A stretch of 41,177 nucleotides of DNA from a virus: the IMG/VR virus record IMGVR_UViG_3300029319_000049, positions 1 through 41,177 of that record, one strand, 5' to 3'. The notes beneath the pieces are model-generated. The model was not told where the DNA came from and made no database searches. It worked only from the letters and a program-made list of their open reading frames with translations. Below are positions 1 to 6,426 of the stretch, piece by piece. Numbering within the stretch: the stretch's first letter is position 1; each line of letters begins with the position of its first letter. Both the position numbers and the translations under genes were made by a program.

Positions 1-814
1 TAACTTCAGCATTTTTATCTTGAACATACTTTTCAATAGCTTCTTCAGAAACGAATTGTTTCGGTGTATTGTAAATAGGTTTACCTTTATCATCACAGGC
101 TAAATAGTTACCTTGCCGCCCATTCTTTACATAATCCATAGCAGAAAAACTGTGAGCCTTTTCTTTGGTATCATCAATCATACAATTTCTTTCTCCATTT
201 CTTTTGAGAAAATTATCTGACATCTTTGTAAATTCTTCTGGTTCATAGTCCAACACATCTCTCAATACAATACCAAGATCTTCTGGCTGTTCTACACCTG
301 GTATATTAGTCCAATACAATCTGTTTCTATTCTGTGCTGAAACAAGTGCAGAGTTAATGAGAATAGGTTCGATACTAAATAACCCACCACTTGTATACTC
401 AGGATAAACAGATGATATCTGTTCTGAGATAACATCCTGAAACTCTTTCTTCATTCTTACATTCTCAAGTAAAAAGTATTTAGGTTTTACTTCTCTTAAT
501 ATTCTAACAAACTCAAAGAACAATGCTGATCTTGGATCATCAAATGCTAATTGTTTTCCTGCAAAAGAAAATCCCTGACAAGGACTACCTGCTACAACTA
601 AATCAATCTCAGGTAAGTCTTTACCTTTGATATCTTTAACATCACCAAGCTGTATTGTATCTGGGAAATTCTTTTGAGTAATCTTGATAGCATACTTATC
701 TATCTCACTTGCATAGTATTTATCTACTGCTATGCCTGAGTTATATAAAGCCATCTGTGTGCCACTCATTCCATCGAAGAGACTAAGCACATTAACTTTC
801 CTTTTGAACCTCAT
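1..814 (-). CDS. DNA (cytosine-5) methyltransferase, C-terminus cut by window edge
   Basis: Transfers a methyl group from S-adenosylmethionine to C5 of cytosine in DNA; in a phage this usually protects its DNA from host restriction. Visible motifs: motif I VLSLFDGMSG (residues 9-18), motif IV SPCQGFSFAG (77-86) with catalytic Cys79, motif VI ENV (117-119), motif VIII QNRNR (161-165). The spacing resembles the DNMT3-like phage/bacterial branch. The frame is open to base 2, giving 271 codons; the target-recognition and last motifs lie outside the window. Start is the ATG at 814, preceded by GGAGGAAAAAC. It is the most downstream gene seen of the minus-strand operon. No cognate restriction nuclease is visible, so it looks like an orphan enzyme. 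The target sequence cannot be read from the protein. Confidence 0.95.
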   Translation of the reverse strand, partial: MRFKRKVNVLSLFDGMSGTQMALYNSGIAVDKYYASEIDKYAIKITQKNFPDTIQLGDVKDIKGKDLPEIDLVVAGSPCQGFSFAGKQLAFDDPRSALFFEFVRILREVKPKYFLLENVRMKKEFQDVISEQISSVYPEYTSGGLFSIEPILINSALVSAQNRNRLYWTNIPGVEQPEDLGIVLRDVLDYEPEEFTKMSDNFLKRNGERNCMIDDTKEKAHSFSAMDYVKNGRQGNYLACDDKGKPIYNTPKQFVSEEAIEKYVQDKNAEV

Positions 815-839
815 GTTTTTCCTCCATAAAATAGGTTAA

Positions 840-1097
840 CTAAATTTCTGTTTCAACTCCATTGTTATCAGTATAGTAAAAGTCTGCTGAAGTTTCAAAT
901 AATATTTTTTTCTTCATATCTTCTGCAGGAATCTTATTCAATAAAGTTTCGGCTGCGCTACGAACAGATTCTAGTTTATTATTAAAATCAATATCGTCTT
1001 TATCAAATGTAAAAGTAACATCGAACCGAACTCTAACACTCTCTTCATGTCGTGGCTTAATTACTTTTATACCTGTTATGTTATCTATAACACCCAT
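840..1097 (-). CDS. hypothetical small protein, 85 aa
   Basis: I do not recognise this protein. It is acidic and mixed, with a beta-like first half (an alternating RVRFDVTFTF segment around residues 22-31) followed by a helical segment rich in Glu, Lys and Ala. There is no signal peptide, membrane segment or Cys motif. The start ATG at 1097 is preceded by a near-perfect Shine-Dalgarno, AAAGGAGGTGATGAC, which makes the call as a real gene secure despite its size. It lies 25 bases upstream of the methyltransferase start and 15 bases downstream of the next gene, in the same operon. Confidence 0.8.
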   Translation of the reverse strand: MGVIDNITGIKVIKPRHEESVRVRFDVTFTFDKDDIDFNNKLESVRSAAETLLNKIPAEDMKKKILFETSADFYYTDNNGVETEI

Positions 1098-1112
1098 GTC
1101 ATCACCTCCTTT

Positions 1113-1472
1113 CTAATTAATATCTTTATCTTCTGGTTTAGTTATCTCCAGGATATCTAACTTGTTAGTCCTATCTCGTGCTTCTTTGATAGCTTTACTA
1201 TCATCCATGACTGTTTCCCAGAAGTCAGGAAACTCATTGAAAGTTAACTCACCTTTCAGCACATTGATAAGAGCAAAGAATCCCTCATCTTTTGTATGTG
1301 TTTTCCATACTGTTAGACATAGGAATATAACATATGATGCAAAATCTATTGGATGAACATTCGTCAGTTTGTCTTCTTTCATTGTCACACTTAGCAACAT
1401 GAGAGTAAACAACTGTCTTATGTTTTCTTTCTCTTCATCTGTTAGTTCATTTACTTGTGATATAATCATCAT
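1113..1472 (-). CDS. hypothetical helical protein, 119 aa
   Basis: Unrecognised. The protein looks all-helical: a charged N-terminus (NELTDEEKENIRQL) is followed by a hydrophobic stretch around residues 45-58 (DFASYVIFLCLTVW) that is more likely a core helix than a membrane span, and a charged C-terminus. The start at 1472 has AAAGGAGGACTAG in front; the next codon is also ATG, so the true start may be one codon later. It is separated from the upstream 56-aa gene by no gap (that gene ends at 1473), which suggests coupled translation. Confidence 0.8.
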   Translation of the reverse strand: MMIISQVNELTDEEKENIRQLFTLMLLSVTMKEDKLTNVHPIDFASYVIFLCLTVWKTHTKDEGFFALINVLKGELTFNEFPDFWETVMDDSKAIKEARDRTNKLDILEITKPEDKDIN

Positions 1473-1643
1473 CTAGTCCTCCTTTAATTCTATCTCTATG
1501 TTCTTTACATTACGCATGGTCTTCTTAACTTCTATGTAAAGATCATACTCTTCCTGAGTAGATACCTCTATAATTATTGGCATCGTTCCTTTGGTAAGAT
1601 CTCTTGTGTATTCTAAATCTTTCTTGGCCTCAGTCCTGTTCAT
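1473..1643 (-). CDS. hypothetical small protein, 56 aa
   Basis: Unrecognised, charged (Lys/Glu-rich) small protein with a short beta-like core MPIIIEVS around residues 21-28. The start ATG at 1643 overlaps the stop of the upstream gene as TAATG, and its stop lies directly against the start of the next gene, so it sits in a fully coupled string. An AGGATGGGA sequence upstream can serve as ribosome site. The tight fit between neighbours on both sides is the main evidence that it is real. Confidence 0.7.
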   Translation of the reverse strand: MNRTEAKKDLEYTRDLTKGTMPIIIEVSTQEEYDLYIEVKKTMRNVKNIEIELKED

Positions 1644-1888
1644 TATTCCCATCCTATTAATTCTTTAAAATCAACTAATAATTTTTCTATTACTTCTGAC
1701 TCTCCACTATCCAAATGAACAGTTATTAATAACTTATTGTCGGTGTAGTCAGACTTCTCAACTCTAATAGCAATTTCATCATCATAATCAAACCACCTAA
1801 CTTGTTCAGCTTGTTGTTTTAAATATTTTTCAAAATCACCTCTAGTGTATGTTTCTGATTTATGTTCTTCTATTTTTTTATTTCTCAT
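1643..1888 (-). CDS. hypothetical protein, 81 aa
   Basis: Unrecognised. Start chosen at 1888 rather than an upstream ATG at 1915, because 1888 has GGAGGAGAACAA directly in front and gives an ATGA overlap with the preceding gene's stop. The protein is charged, with a predicted helical first half (KYLKQQAEQVRWF) and a beta-like second half (LLITVHLDSGESEVI). No membrane segment or Cys motif. Ends in a TAATG overlap with the following 56-aa gene. Confidence 0.75.
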   Translation of the reverse strand: MRNKKIEEHKSETYTRGDFEKYLKQQAEQVRWFDYDDEIAIRVEKSDYTDNKLLITVHLDSGESEVIEKLLVDFKELIGWE

Positions 1889-2052
1889 TTGTTCTCCTCC
1901 AAAAATTGCACACACTCTTGTATCTTCTCGTTCTTCTCTCGCTCTGCCTTAACATCTCCTATAATAATTATAAATGCTATGACAACGAGAGCAACAAAGT
2001 ATATACAGAGTTTCTCATACCATGTAAATAGTGGTTCTTTCTTTTCACTCAT
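1885..2052 (-). CDS. small single-pass membrane protein, 55 aa
   Basis: One clear hydrophobic segment at about residues 15-33 (CIYFVALVVIAFIIIIGDV), flanked by a short charged N-terminus and a longer Lys/Glu-rich C-terminal tail that would form a helix. This suggests an inner-membrane protein with a soluble charged tail. Function unknown; membrane proteins of this size in early phage operons are often host-modifying, but nothing here proves that. Start at 2052 is chosen because AGGAGGACACTA precedes it; upstream in-frame ATGs have no comparable site. It overlaps both neighbours by 4-8 bases. Confidence 0.75.
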   Translation of the reverse strand: MSEKKEPLFTWYEKLCIYFVALVVIAFIIIIGDVKAEREKNEKIQECVQFLEENK

Positions 2053-2185
2053 TAGTGTCCTCCTTTTTCTTATACCATTTGCGATCACCCTCATGCCAAT
2101 AAGCATTCGTAGATCGTTGTGGTCTGTGTGATTTGATCTTGCCTTTATCTTTAATTGTTTTACCTGGTAGTAATCTTTTACCCAT
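2045..2185 (-). CDS. hypothetical basic small protein, 46 aa
   Basis: Very basic peptide (many Lys and Arg) with a motif HRPQRSTNAYWHEGDRKWYKK near the middle and end, suggestive of nucleic-acid or surface binding but not diagnostic. Start at 2185 has AAAGGAGAAAACTA in front. The stop overlaps the next gene's start in an ATGAGTGA arrangement, and the first bases overlap the end of the upstream gene, so it is translationally coupled on both sides. No family recognised. Confidence 0.7.
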   Translation of the reverse strand: MGKRLLPGKTIKDKGKIKSHRPQRSTNAYWHEGDRKWYKKKEDTNE

Positions 2186-2387
2186 TAGTTTTCTCCTTTA
2201 TTTTAATTACTTCTTTCTCTTTAATTTTAGCTAACTTATAACTATCAAAATCTTGTTCTCTTCTAAGAATACTGAATAGTTTTTCGTGAGCATCTTGTAA
2301 ACTTGTTGCTCTAACTTCTTCTGAAAAGGTTACAGAATAAATTTTCTTTCTACCTTTTCCATGATGTGTAAATAAACTTAAAGACAT
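2178..2387 (-). CDS. hypothetical protein, 69 aa
   Basis: Unrecognised. The sequence reads as a beta strand (KIYSVTFSEEV) followed by a helix with the pattern ATSLQDAHEKLFSILRRE, then a Lys-rich tail. This 'strand - xAxSxxxAxxK helix' pattern is commonly seen in small phage proteins with a ferredoxin-like or LPD-like fold, which is only a shape analogy. Start at 2387 has AAAGGAGGAAAGTA in front and overlaps the previous stop as TAATG. Confidence 0.75.
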   Translation of the reverse strand: MSLSLFTHHGKGRKKIYSVTFSEEVRATSLQDAHEKLFSILRREQDFDSYKLAKIKEKEVIKIKEKTNG

Positions 2388-2584
2388 TACTTTCCTCCTT
2401 TATTATATGGTGTCTTGTGATCTCCATATATACTCATAGTATACTTGAATCTCTTCTGTTTCAATTTGACTATAAGATTTCTATCTTCTGTTGGGTATAG
2501 CATATAGTCATCGTGATCATGCTTATCTAGGATAGCTTGTATCTTAGTGTCAAGTTCATCTAAACTTTCTCTAATTCTAATCAT
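2387..2584 (-). CDS. hypothetical protein, 65 aa
   Basis: Unrecognised. Start set at 2584, where GGGAGACTGTG precedes the ATG; a longer in-frame version from 2656 would run 80 bases into the upstream gene without a better ribosome site. N-terminal helix (IRESLDELDTKIQAILDKH) followed by a short beta-like and basic region (LIVKLKQKRFKYTM). It overlaps the upstream gene's TAG stop by 8 bases and ends in TAATG with the downstream gene. Confidence 0.72.
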   Translation of the reverse strand: MIRIRESLDELDTKIQAILDKHDHDDYMLYPTEDRNLIVKLKQKRFKYTMSIYGDHKTPYNKGGK

Positions 2585-2849
2585 CACAGTCTCCCTCAAT
2601 TGAATGCATAAACTCAGGGTTGTCTTCCCACAATTCTTGAATACGATCATAATCAATACTAGCTTTCTTTAGTGTGATAGCTTGACCATATCCATCTATA
2701 ATTGTGTCACCTGGTTCATCTATGGTTTTAATAACCCCACTTTTAAGATAGGTATCAACAAAGTATCTGCCATATGATCCCTCTAATTGAAGAAATAATC
2801 CACTCTCATAATCTTTTAATGCTTGTTCATATACATTTTGTTCAGTCAT
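2577..2849 (-). CDS. hypothetical acidic protein, 90 aa
   Basis: Unrecognised. Acidic protein with an N-terminal helix, a short turn-rich central part (EPGDTIIDGYG) and an acidic C-terminus ending in Asp residues. Its start at 2849 abuts the TAA stop of the upstream gene (TAAATG), with GGAGGA 4 bases before the ATG inside the upstream coding end. No Cys motif, signal peptide or membrane span. Confidence 0.75.
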   Translation of the reverse strand: MTEQNVYEQALKDYESGLFLQLEGSYGRYFVDTYLKSGVIKTIDEPGDTIIDGYGQAITLKKASIDYDRIQELWEDNPEFMHSIEGDCDD

Positions 2850-3320
2850 TTAATCCTCCAACTCATGTTCAAGATATCCTGTAAAACCCATACCATCTTC
2901 TCGGTAGTGCCATTGGATATATAAATCTTCGTCTTTCTTGAAATGAAATTTTCTATCTAATGCTTGAAGAATACCTAGAGGTGGCGACCATGCAGTATCA
3001 AAAGAATACTCTACATAATCTCCCTCATCTACCATTCCAATACCATTAGGATCTAATTCCCACTTCGTACCCCAATGCATATTCTTCCAATCATACCAAT
3101 TGTCTGCACCAAACCGCACTTTCCATTTCCTAGAGTTAGCTTTCTGCTCATCAGATTTTAAATCTTCAGAGCCACTTACAGTTCCCTCTAGTTCTTTAGG
3201 CATAGGATATATTTTATTAAAATCAAATTTACTTTGTTTGGATGAAACAAATTTGATAAACTCTTTTACTTTCTTTTCGTCACCACTTATTGTGACATTA
3301 TTTTCACACCAATTAGGCAT
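2850..3320 (-). CDS. Api92-like protein with ferredoxin-like fold
   Basis: The N-terminus MPNWCENNVTISGDEKKVKEF is the hallmark of a phage/plasmid family typified by Api92 and plasmid YubB, described as having a ferredoxin-like fold; the conserved opening Met-Pro-Asn-Trp-Cys-x-Asn is present in full. The later part (SFDTAWSPPLGILQALDRKF, about residues 106-125, and the YREDGMGFTG segment near the end) also fits the family. Length of 156 aa is normal for a short member. Its biochemical function is not known; it is common in mobile elements and early phage regions. Strong ribosome site AAAGGAGGAAAGATA. Family assignment is from recognition of the motif, not a search. Confidence 0.85.
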   Translation of the reverse strand: MPNWCENNVTISGDEKKVKEFIKFVSSKQSKFDFNKIYPMPKELEGTVSGSEDLKSDEQKANSRKWKVRFGADNWYDWKNMHWGTKWELDPNGIGMVDEGDYVEYSFDTAWSPPLGILQALDRKFHFKKDEDLYIQWHYREDGMGFTGYLEHELED

Positions 3321-3338
3321 TATCTTTCCTCCTTTTAG

Positions 3339-3650
3339 TTAAGATATATTTTGTAGTGAAGTTAGTCTTAGTCTATGGTGGAATACAGGTTTCACTACTT
3401 TACCTCTACCACTAATTGAGATAATTCTTTCTGGAATTAATTGTCTTACTTTCTTTAATCCATTCTGATCATACACTCTGATCACAATGTTATCAATTCC
3501 TGTTGAGTCATCTCTGTTTTTCAGGTCTTTCTCTTTACCCTCAAGCTTACAATTATAGTCTTTGATCTCATCATTACTCTGAGTTCTATACTTGATTGTA
3601 ATAAACTGACCTTGAAACTCCTCATGTAATTGTGTTCTTAGTCCTCTCAT
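3339..3650 (-). CDS. hypothetical protein, 103 aa
   Basis: Unrecognised. Beta-rich, basic, with strands FITIKYRTQ, NIVIRVYDQ and RIISISGRGKVVKPVF; such a pattern may be an SH3/OB-like small barrel, which is a guess. A GTG at 3659 would add three residues but overlaps its own Shine-Dalgarno, so the ATG at 3650 is preferred: AAAGGAGGTGAATAAA lies at ideal spacing. That ribosome site is encoded in the last codons (Lys-Gly-Gly-Glu-stop) of the upstream gene. Confidence 0.75.
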   Translation of the reverse strand: MRGLRTQLHEEFQGQFITIKYRTQSNDEIKDYNCKLEGKEKDLKNRDDSTGIDNIVIRVYDQNGLKKVRQLIPERIISISGRGKVVKPVFHHRLRLTSLQNIS

Positions 3651-3651
3651 T

Positions 3652-3882
3652 TTATTCACCTCCTTTCTTTATATCTAATAAGTTTATTTCATCAGACTTA
3701 ATCCAATCTATATTGGTGTCCTGATTTGTCCATTCTAATTCACCCATTTGACTATGTGTTATTTCATAATCATATTCTTTAATTTTTTCTTCTGCCTGTT
3801 CTACTGTATCAGCATCAAGTTCAATCCACCTTTCATCCCAGATGTGTTCTAATACATAAATCTTCGCTGTAAATTTAGCCAT
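3652..3882 (-). CDS. hypothetical protein, 76 aa
   Basis: Unrecognised. Strand-helix pattern: KFTAKIYVLEHIW, WIELDADTVEQAEEKIKEY, then an acidic stretch ending in a Lys-Gly-Gly-Glu tail. The 'ADTVEQAEEKI' segment resembles the small strand-helix phage proteins seen elsewhere in this operon (for example at 2178-2387), so these may be related to one another. Ribosome site AAAGGAGAGAGTA. The 3' end carries the Shine-Dalgarno of the next gene. Confidence 0.75.
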   Translation of the reverse strand: MAKFTAKIYVLEHIWDERWIELDADTVEQAEEKIKEYDYEITHSQMGELEWTNQDTNIDWIKSDEINLLDIKKGGE

Positions 3883-4042
3883 TACTCTCTCCTTTCTTTT
3901 CTATAGTAAATTTAAAAAATTTTTCTCTTAATTCCTCAACAAAAACAATAGACTGCATAAGCATACCCTCGTCTAATTCTTTATCATCATAAGCTATCAT
4001 TAAAGTCGAATGAATATATTCCATTTTTTGTCTATCAGTCAT
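3875..4042 (-). CDS. hypothetical small protein, 55 aa
   Basis: Unrecognised mainly helical peptide, with Met-rich first half (EYIHSTLMIAYDD, GMLMQSIVF) and Lys/Glu-rich C-terminus. Start ATG at 4042 follows ACAGGAGAAAAA. Its start overlaps the upstream stop (ATGA), and its 3' end overlaps the downstream gene by 8 bases and supplies that gene's Shine-Dalgarno. Coupling and ribosome site support it being expressed. Confidence 0.7.
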   Translation of the reverse strand: MTDRQKMEYIHSTLMIAYDDKELDEGMLMQSIVFVEELREKFFKFTIEKKGESNG

Positions 4043-4167
4043 TTTTTCTCCTGTAATTTCTTCCTGATATTATTGATACCCTCGTAGAATTTATCCAATT
4101 CCTGTTTAGTCTTAGGCTCAGGGCCGAGATGTTTTCTTATCATATCTCTTAAATAAAATCGTTTCAT
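4039..4167 (-). CDS. hypothetical small basic protein, 42 aa
   Basis: Unrecognised basic helical peptide starting MKRFYLRDMIRKHLGPEPK. The ATG at 4167 follows GGAGGACTAA at good spacing, and the stop forms an ATGA overlap with the next gene. Too small for any family call. Confidence 0.65.
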   Translation of the reverse strand: MKRFYLRDMIRKHLGPEPKTKQELDKFYEGINNIRKKLQEKK

Positions 4168-4309
4168 TTAGTCCTCCTCTGGTGGCTCTTGAATATTTAA
4201 TAACTCACAAATTGTGTCATAAGTTTCTTGACCACTTGATGACATTCGATCATATTCAAAATCTAAATCAGCAATTAACTGTATTATTCTTTTAGTTTTT
4301 TCATTCATT
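4168..4309 (-). pseudogene. small gene broken by one-base frame change (46 aa if repaired)
   Basis: From the ATG at 4309 the frame reads 17 residues (MNEKTKRIIQLIADLDF) and stops at a TGA at 4258-4256, which follows a TTT codon inside a five-T run (plus-strand A5 at 4258-4262). Skipping one T continues as EYDRMSSSGQETYDTICELL and ends at TAA 4170-4168, flush against the next gene's start. The repaired product would be 46 aa and its end carries the GGAGG site of that next gene. The start overlaps the upstream stop. Either a homopolymer sequencing error, a true mutation, or a +1 frameshift at UUU-UGA. Function unknown. Confidence 0.6.
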
Positions 4310-4483
4310 TGTATACCTCACACAACTAGCCATTTCATCTACCTCAAATGTATCCCACCCATTAGACTCAGTCGCTCCTAATAGGAATGCGTCTACCTCC
4401 TCTTGAGTGTTAAATTTGTGAGTAGTTCTATGGTCTTTATGTGTTCCCCAATCTACTGTTAATATAATTTTTGGTGTAGTCAT
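4301..4483 (-). CDS. hypothetical protein, 60 aa
   Basis: Unrecognised small protein with a beta-strand start (KIILTVDWG) followed by a helix (NTQEEVDAFLLGATESNGW) and a second strand (FEVDEMASCVRY). This is again the strand-helix-strand design common in this operon. ATG at 4483 follows ATGGAGGACTAA. Ends 8 bases inside the start of the frame-broken gene. Confidence 0.75.
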   Translation of the reverse strand: MTTPKIILTVDWGTHKDHRTTHKFNTQEEVDAFLLGATESNGWDTFEVDEMASCVRYTNE

Positions 4484-4501
4484 TTAGTCCTCCATTAGTT
4501 A

Positions 4502-5377
4502 TTAAGTTAGTTCAACATTTCTAGGCAAGTCATCAATATCAACTACAAAATTATTGATATCCTCCTGGCTCGCTCTAGTTTCTTTATACTTTAATAGCAC
4601 TATACTATTATTCGTATCAAGAAATCTTAGGTCATCATCATCACCATTAATTAGGTTATATTCTCGACCATATAATTTTATCTTGTGTTCATTCTCCATT
4701 AATCTTGTCACTTGGTTTTCATTCTTAATCACCATAGCAATATTAAACTTAGTCTTAGTAGCTTGTTCGATATACTCTTGAGCAGTATTAACTTTTGAAT
4801 AGCTAAAGGTTAGATGATAATTTGATATCTGATTATCCAACTTTTGCAAATTGAGTAGATACTTAACTATCTTTGTATAATCATAAAATTCTACCTCATC
4901 TTCATATTCTTTTAAGATATCTAAGTATAATCTCACAATATCAATATCACTCGTTCCATTTATCCTTATAGCTACTTTTGTATTATCTCGTTTAGCTTTT
5001 CTTATTCCTGTTTCAATATCTTTGATAAGCATTTCTTTAAACAGTTCTGGGTGGTCTTTAAACAAGGCAAGTTTTCTAAATCTTGCAACTTGATTAACTG
5101 AGAATTTACCTCGACCACTTTCATTTAAACAAGGCCCATGACATTTGAATTTATCTGCCATAGCACACACATTACCATATGGATATGTTTTGTATGGTGA
5201 CATATAATTAACGCCTGTTGTATATCCTTGTTTCTTACCTTTCTCAACTTTTGTATTGGTATCATATCCTAACAATTTGCTAGGTAATTTCTCCATTAAA
5301 TGTTGATACTTGCTAGGTATAATTTGAAACTTTTCAAACTCACTTAGCTTGTGATATGTTGGGTATAGATCAACCAT
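4502..5377 (-). CDS. GP88-like Cys-containing phage protein, 291 aa
   Basis: The largest complete gene of the minus operon. The region at residues 57-88 has YMSPYKTYPYGNVCAMA, then KCHGPC and LNESGRGK; later come a Lys/Arg-rich helix, IRINGTSDID (about residue 138) and EFYDYTK (about 162). The layout (two to three Cys, a GRG turn, then an Asn-Gly-Thr-Ser-Asp and FYDYTK segment) resembles the 'gene product 88'-type proteins of phages and plasmids, whose biochemical role is not established; this assignment is from memory. A metal site at the Cys residues is possible. Ribosome site AAAGGAGGTGATTATAAATT. The last ~80 residues are variable and acidic. Confidence 0.6.
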   Translation of the reverse strand: MVDLYPTYHKLSEFEKFQIIPSKYQHLMEKLPSKLLGYDTNTKVEKGKKQGYTTGVNYMSPYKTYPYGNVCAMADKFKCHGPCLNESGRGKFSVNQVARFRKLALFKDHPELFKEMLIKDIETGIRKAKRDNTKVAIRINGTSDIDIVRLYLDILKEYEDEVEFYDYTKIVKYLLNLQKLDNQISNYHLTFSYSKVNTAQEYIEQATKTKFNIAMVIKNENQVTRLMENEHKIKLYGREYNLINGDDDDLRFLDTNNSIVLLKYKETRASQEDINNFVVDIDDLPRNVELT

Positions 5378-5477
5378 AATTTATAATCACCTCCTTTAGA
5401 AATAGTAACCAAGAAAGAGTAAATATAATCATAATTATACATAACCTTTTCTGAAATTTTGTAGCGTCTCTTTTCAT
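5370..5477 (-). CDS. tiny membrane peptide, 35 aa
   Basis: A 35-residue peptide with a basic N-terminus (MKRDATKFQKR) and one hydrophobic span (LCIIMIIFTLSWLLFL, residues 12-27). Start at 5477 follows GGAGGATTAA and touches the upstream stop (TAAATG); the stop overlaps the next gene by 8 bases, and its end encodes that gene's AAAGGAGGTG site. Looks like an inner-membrane peptide; function unknown. Confidence 0.65.
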   Translation of the reverse strand: MKRDATKFQKRLCIIMIIFTLSWLLFLKEVIINYG

Positions 5478-5618
5478 TTAATCCTCCAATTTTAAAAATT
5501 TATCAATACTAATTTTTATTTGTTTATTAAATTGTTCTCTAGTGATCTCACCTTCGTCCCATTTTGACCATAAATCGTTTATAGTATGAGCAAAATCTTC
5601 TGCATTATTCATAATCAT
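5478..5618 (-). CDS. hypothetical small protein, 46 aa
   Basis: Unrecognised helical, charged peptide containing LWSKWDEGEITREQFNKQ, a SHOCT-like 'xGxITxEQFxxxK' pattern; SHOCT motifs are short helical oligomerisation elements, so this is a loose analogy. Start at 5618 is chosen because AAAGG sits 7-8 bases ahead; in-frame ATGs at 5633 and further upstream lie next to the terminator T-run and have no ribosome site. The stop abuts the next gene's ATG. Confidence 0.6.
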   Translation of the reverse strand: MIMNNAEDFAHTINDLWSKWDEGEITREQFNKQIKISIDKFLKLED

Positions 5619-5645
5619 TATTTTACCTTTCATAATTTTAAGCAT

Positions 5646-5678
5646 AAAAAAAGACATAATAAAATTAATTATTATGTC
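5646..5678 (-). terminator. rho-independent-type terminator or attenuator
   Basis: Reading the minus strand, GACATAATAA pairs perfectly with TTATTATGTC (10 bp, 6-base loop) and is followed at once by seven T. The stem is AT-rich, so it may be leaky and act as an attenuator in front of the downstream operon rather than a full stop. It lies between the 79-aa gene and the 46-aa gene. Confidence 0.6.
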
Positions 5679-5684
5679 ACCATA

Positions 5685-5722
5685 TTAAAAGAATATACAT
5701 ATATACAGATATACTCTTTTAA
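5685..5722. repeat. 13-bp inverted repeat (hairpin)
   Basis: TTAAAAGAATATA at 5685-5697 faces TATACTCTTTTAA at 5710-5722; on the minus-strand RNA this is a 13-bp stem with one G-U pair and a 12-base loop. It stands just upstream (in the direction of transcription) of the terminator hairpin. Together with a small AAGAA-x2-TTCTT repeat near 5755 it makes the 5646-5770 gap a stack of inverted repeats with no visible gene. Confidence 0.6.
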
Positions 5723-5770
5723 ATTCTTTTAGATGTTACAGCGTCACTCTATTAAGAATGTTCTTATAAC

Positions 5771-6010
5771 TCAGATGTTATTCAGTATTCCAAATCTTGC
5801 GAATGGATACTGTTCAAATTGTAAATTTCTATTACTCTTATTATCCCATTTTTTATCTTTTGTAGGATCGTATTTTTTAAATGTTCCCGCCTCATAAAAA
5901 TGAAAACCTAAATTTTTGCATTCTTCTAATTGTTTACCTAATGGCACAATATTTTTATAAGCATTATCAAAATTCATTCTATCAATCTCTTTCACCTTTG
6001 AAAACTTCAT
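5771..6010 (-). CDS. hypothetical protein, 79 aa
   Basis: Unrecognised, Lys/Asn-rich, no membrane segment. The C-terminal part FEQYPFARFGILNNI may be a short ordered motif. The ribosome site is weak (TTTAAAGA before the ATG at 6010), unlike the strong GGAGG sites of the genes further along this operon. It overlaps the upstream gene by 29 bases in another frame. It is followed by the hairpins at 5646-5722. Confidence 0.6.
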   Translation of the reverse strand: MKFSKVKEIDRMNFDNAYKNIVPLGKQLEECKNLGFHFYEAGTFKKYDPTKDKKWDNKSNRNLQFEQYPFARFGILNNI

Positions 6011-6134
6011 TCTTTAAATCAATACCATATATATATGATACTTCTTTATTGAATGAATTGGCATAATTAATAGCTTTGGTTTCTTCTCTTAATGCTATCT
6101 TATTTCTTCTTCTATTTTTTGTATTCTTAGTCAT
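5982..6134 (-). CDS. hypothetical basic protein, 50 aa, first gene of the minus operon
   Basis: Unrecognised, Lys/Arg/Asn-rich start (MTKNTKNRRRNK) and mixed C-terminus. No Shine-Dalgarno is visible before the ATG at 6134 nor before the alternative in-frame ATG at 6152, so it could be leaderless, or not translated at all. It is the first minus-strand frame beyond the divergent region, so a promoter for this operon should lie just upstream, within 6150-6350, but no convincing -35/-10 pair is visible. Confidence 0.45.
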   Translation of the reverse strand: MTKNTKNRRRNKIALREETKAINYANSFNKEVSYIYGIDLKNEVFKGERD

Positions 6135-6283
6135 AGGTCTGATAATAAGCATTTAAAAAGGTATTACCAGGAATTTTTTTTTGATACCTTAAAAACTGCA
6201 GAAAATAGCCATTTAATTTTTTACTATAAAACGAATCAATTACTAAAAATTTACATCATGGCTCAAAACCCTTATCCACCTTA

Positions 6284-6303
6284 GGTTTTAAAAACCATTT
6301 TTT
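6284..6303 (+). terminator. possible short terminator hairpin
   Basis: GGTTT (6284-6288) pairs with AAACC (6292-6296) across a 3-base loop, and a run of six T follows at 6298-6303. The stem is short and no gene ends just before it on the plus strand, so this may be chance in AT-rich DNA. Confidence 0.25.
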
Positions 6304-6426
6304 AATTAGTGCTTATTTGGTGGCTAGTATTTACCAGGTCAATAATTGATGGTGGTAGTATGTAGCAAATTAATAATAGGGATAGCATATATTATATATG
6401 TATTGTTATACTTAGTGCTGTATAAT

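Noticed and set aside
1162-2131. Several plus-strand frames opposite the minus operon
   Set aside because: They lack ribosome sites and lie fully inside the well-supported minus-strand genes.
3651-3659. GTG start three residues earlier for the 3339-3650 gene
   Set aside because: It would overlap the Shine-Dalgarno; the ATG at 3650 has normal spacing.
6272-6280. TTATCCACC, one base from a DnaA box
   Set aside because: A single near-match 9-mer is expected by chance over this length; no second copy or phased array was seen.
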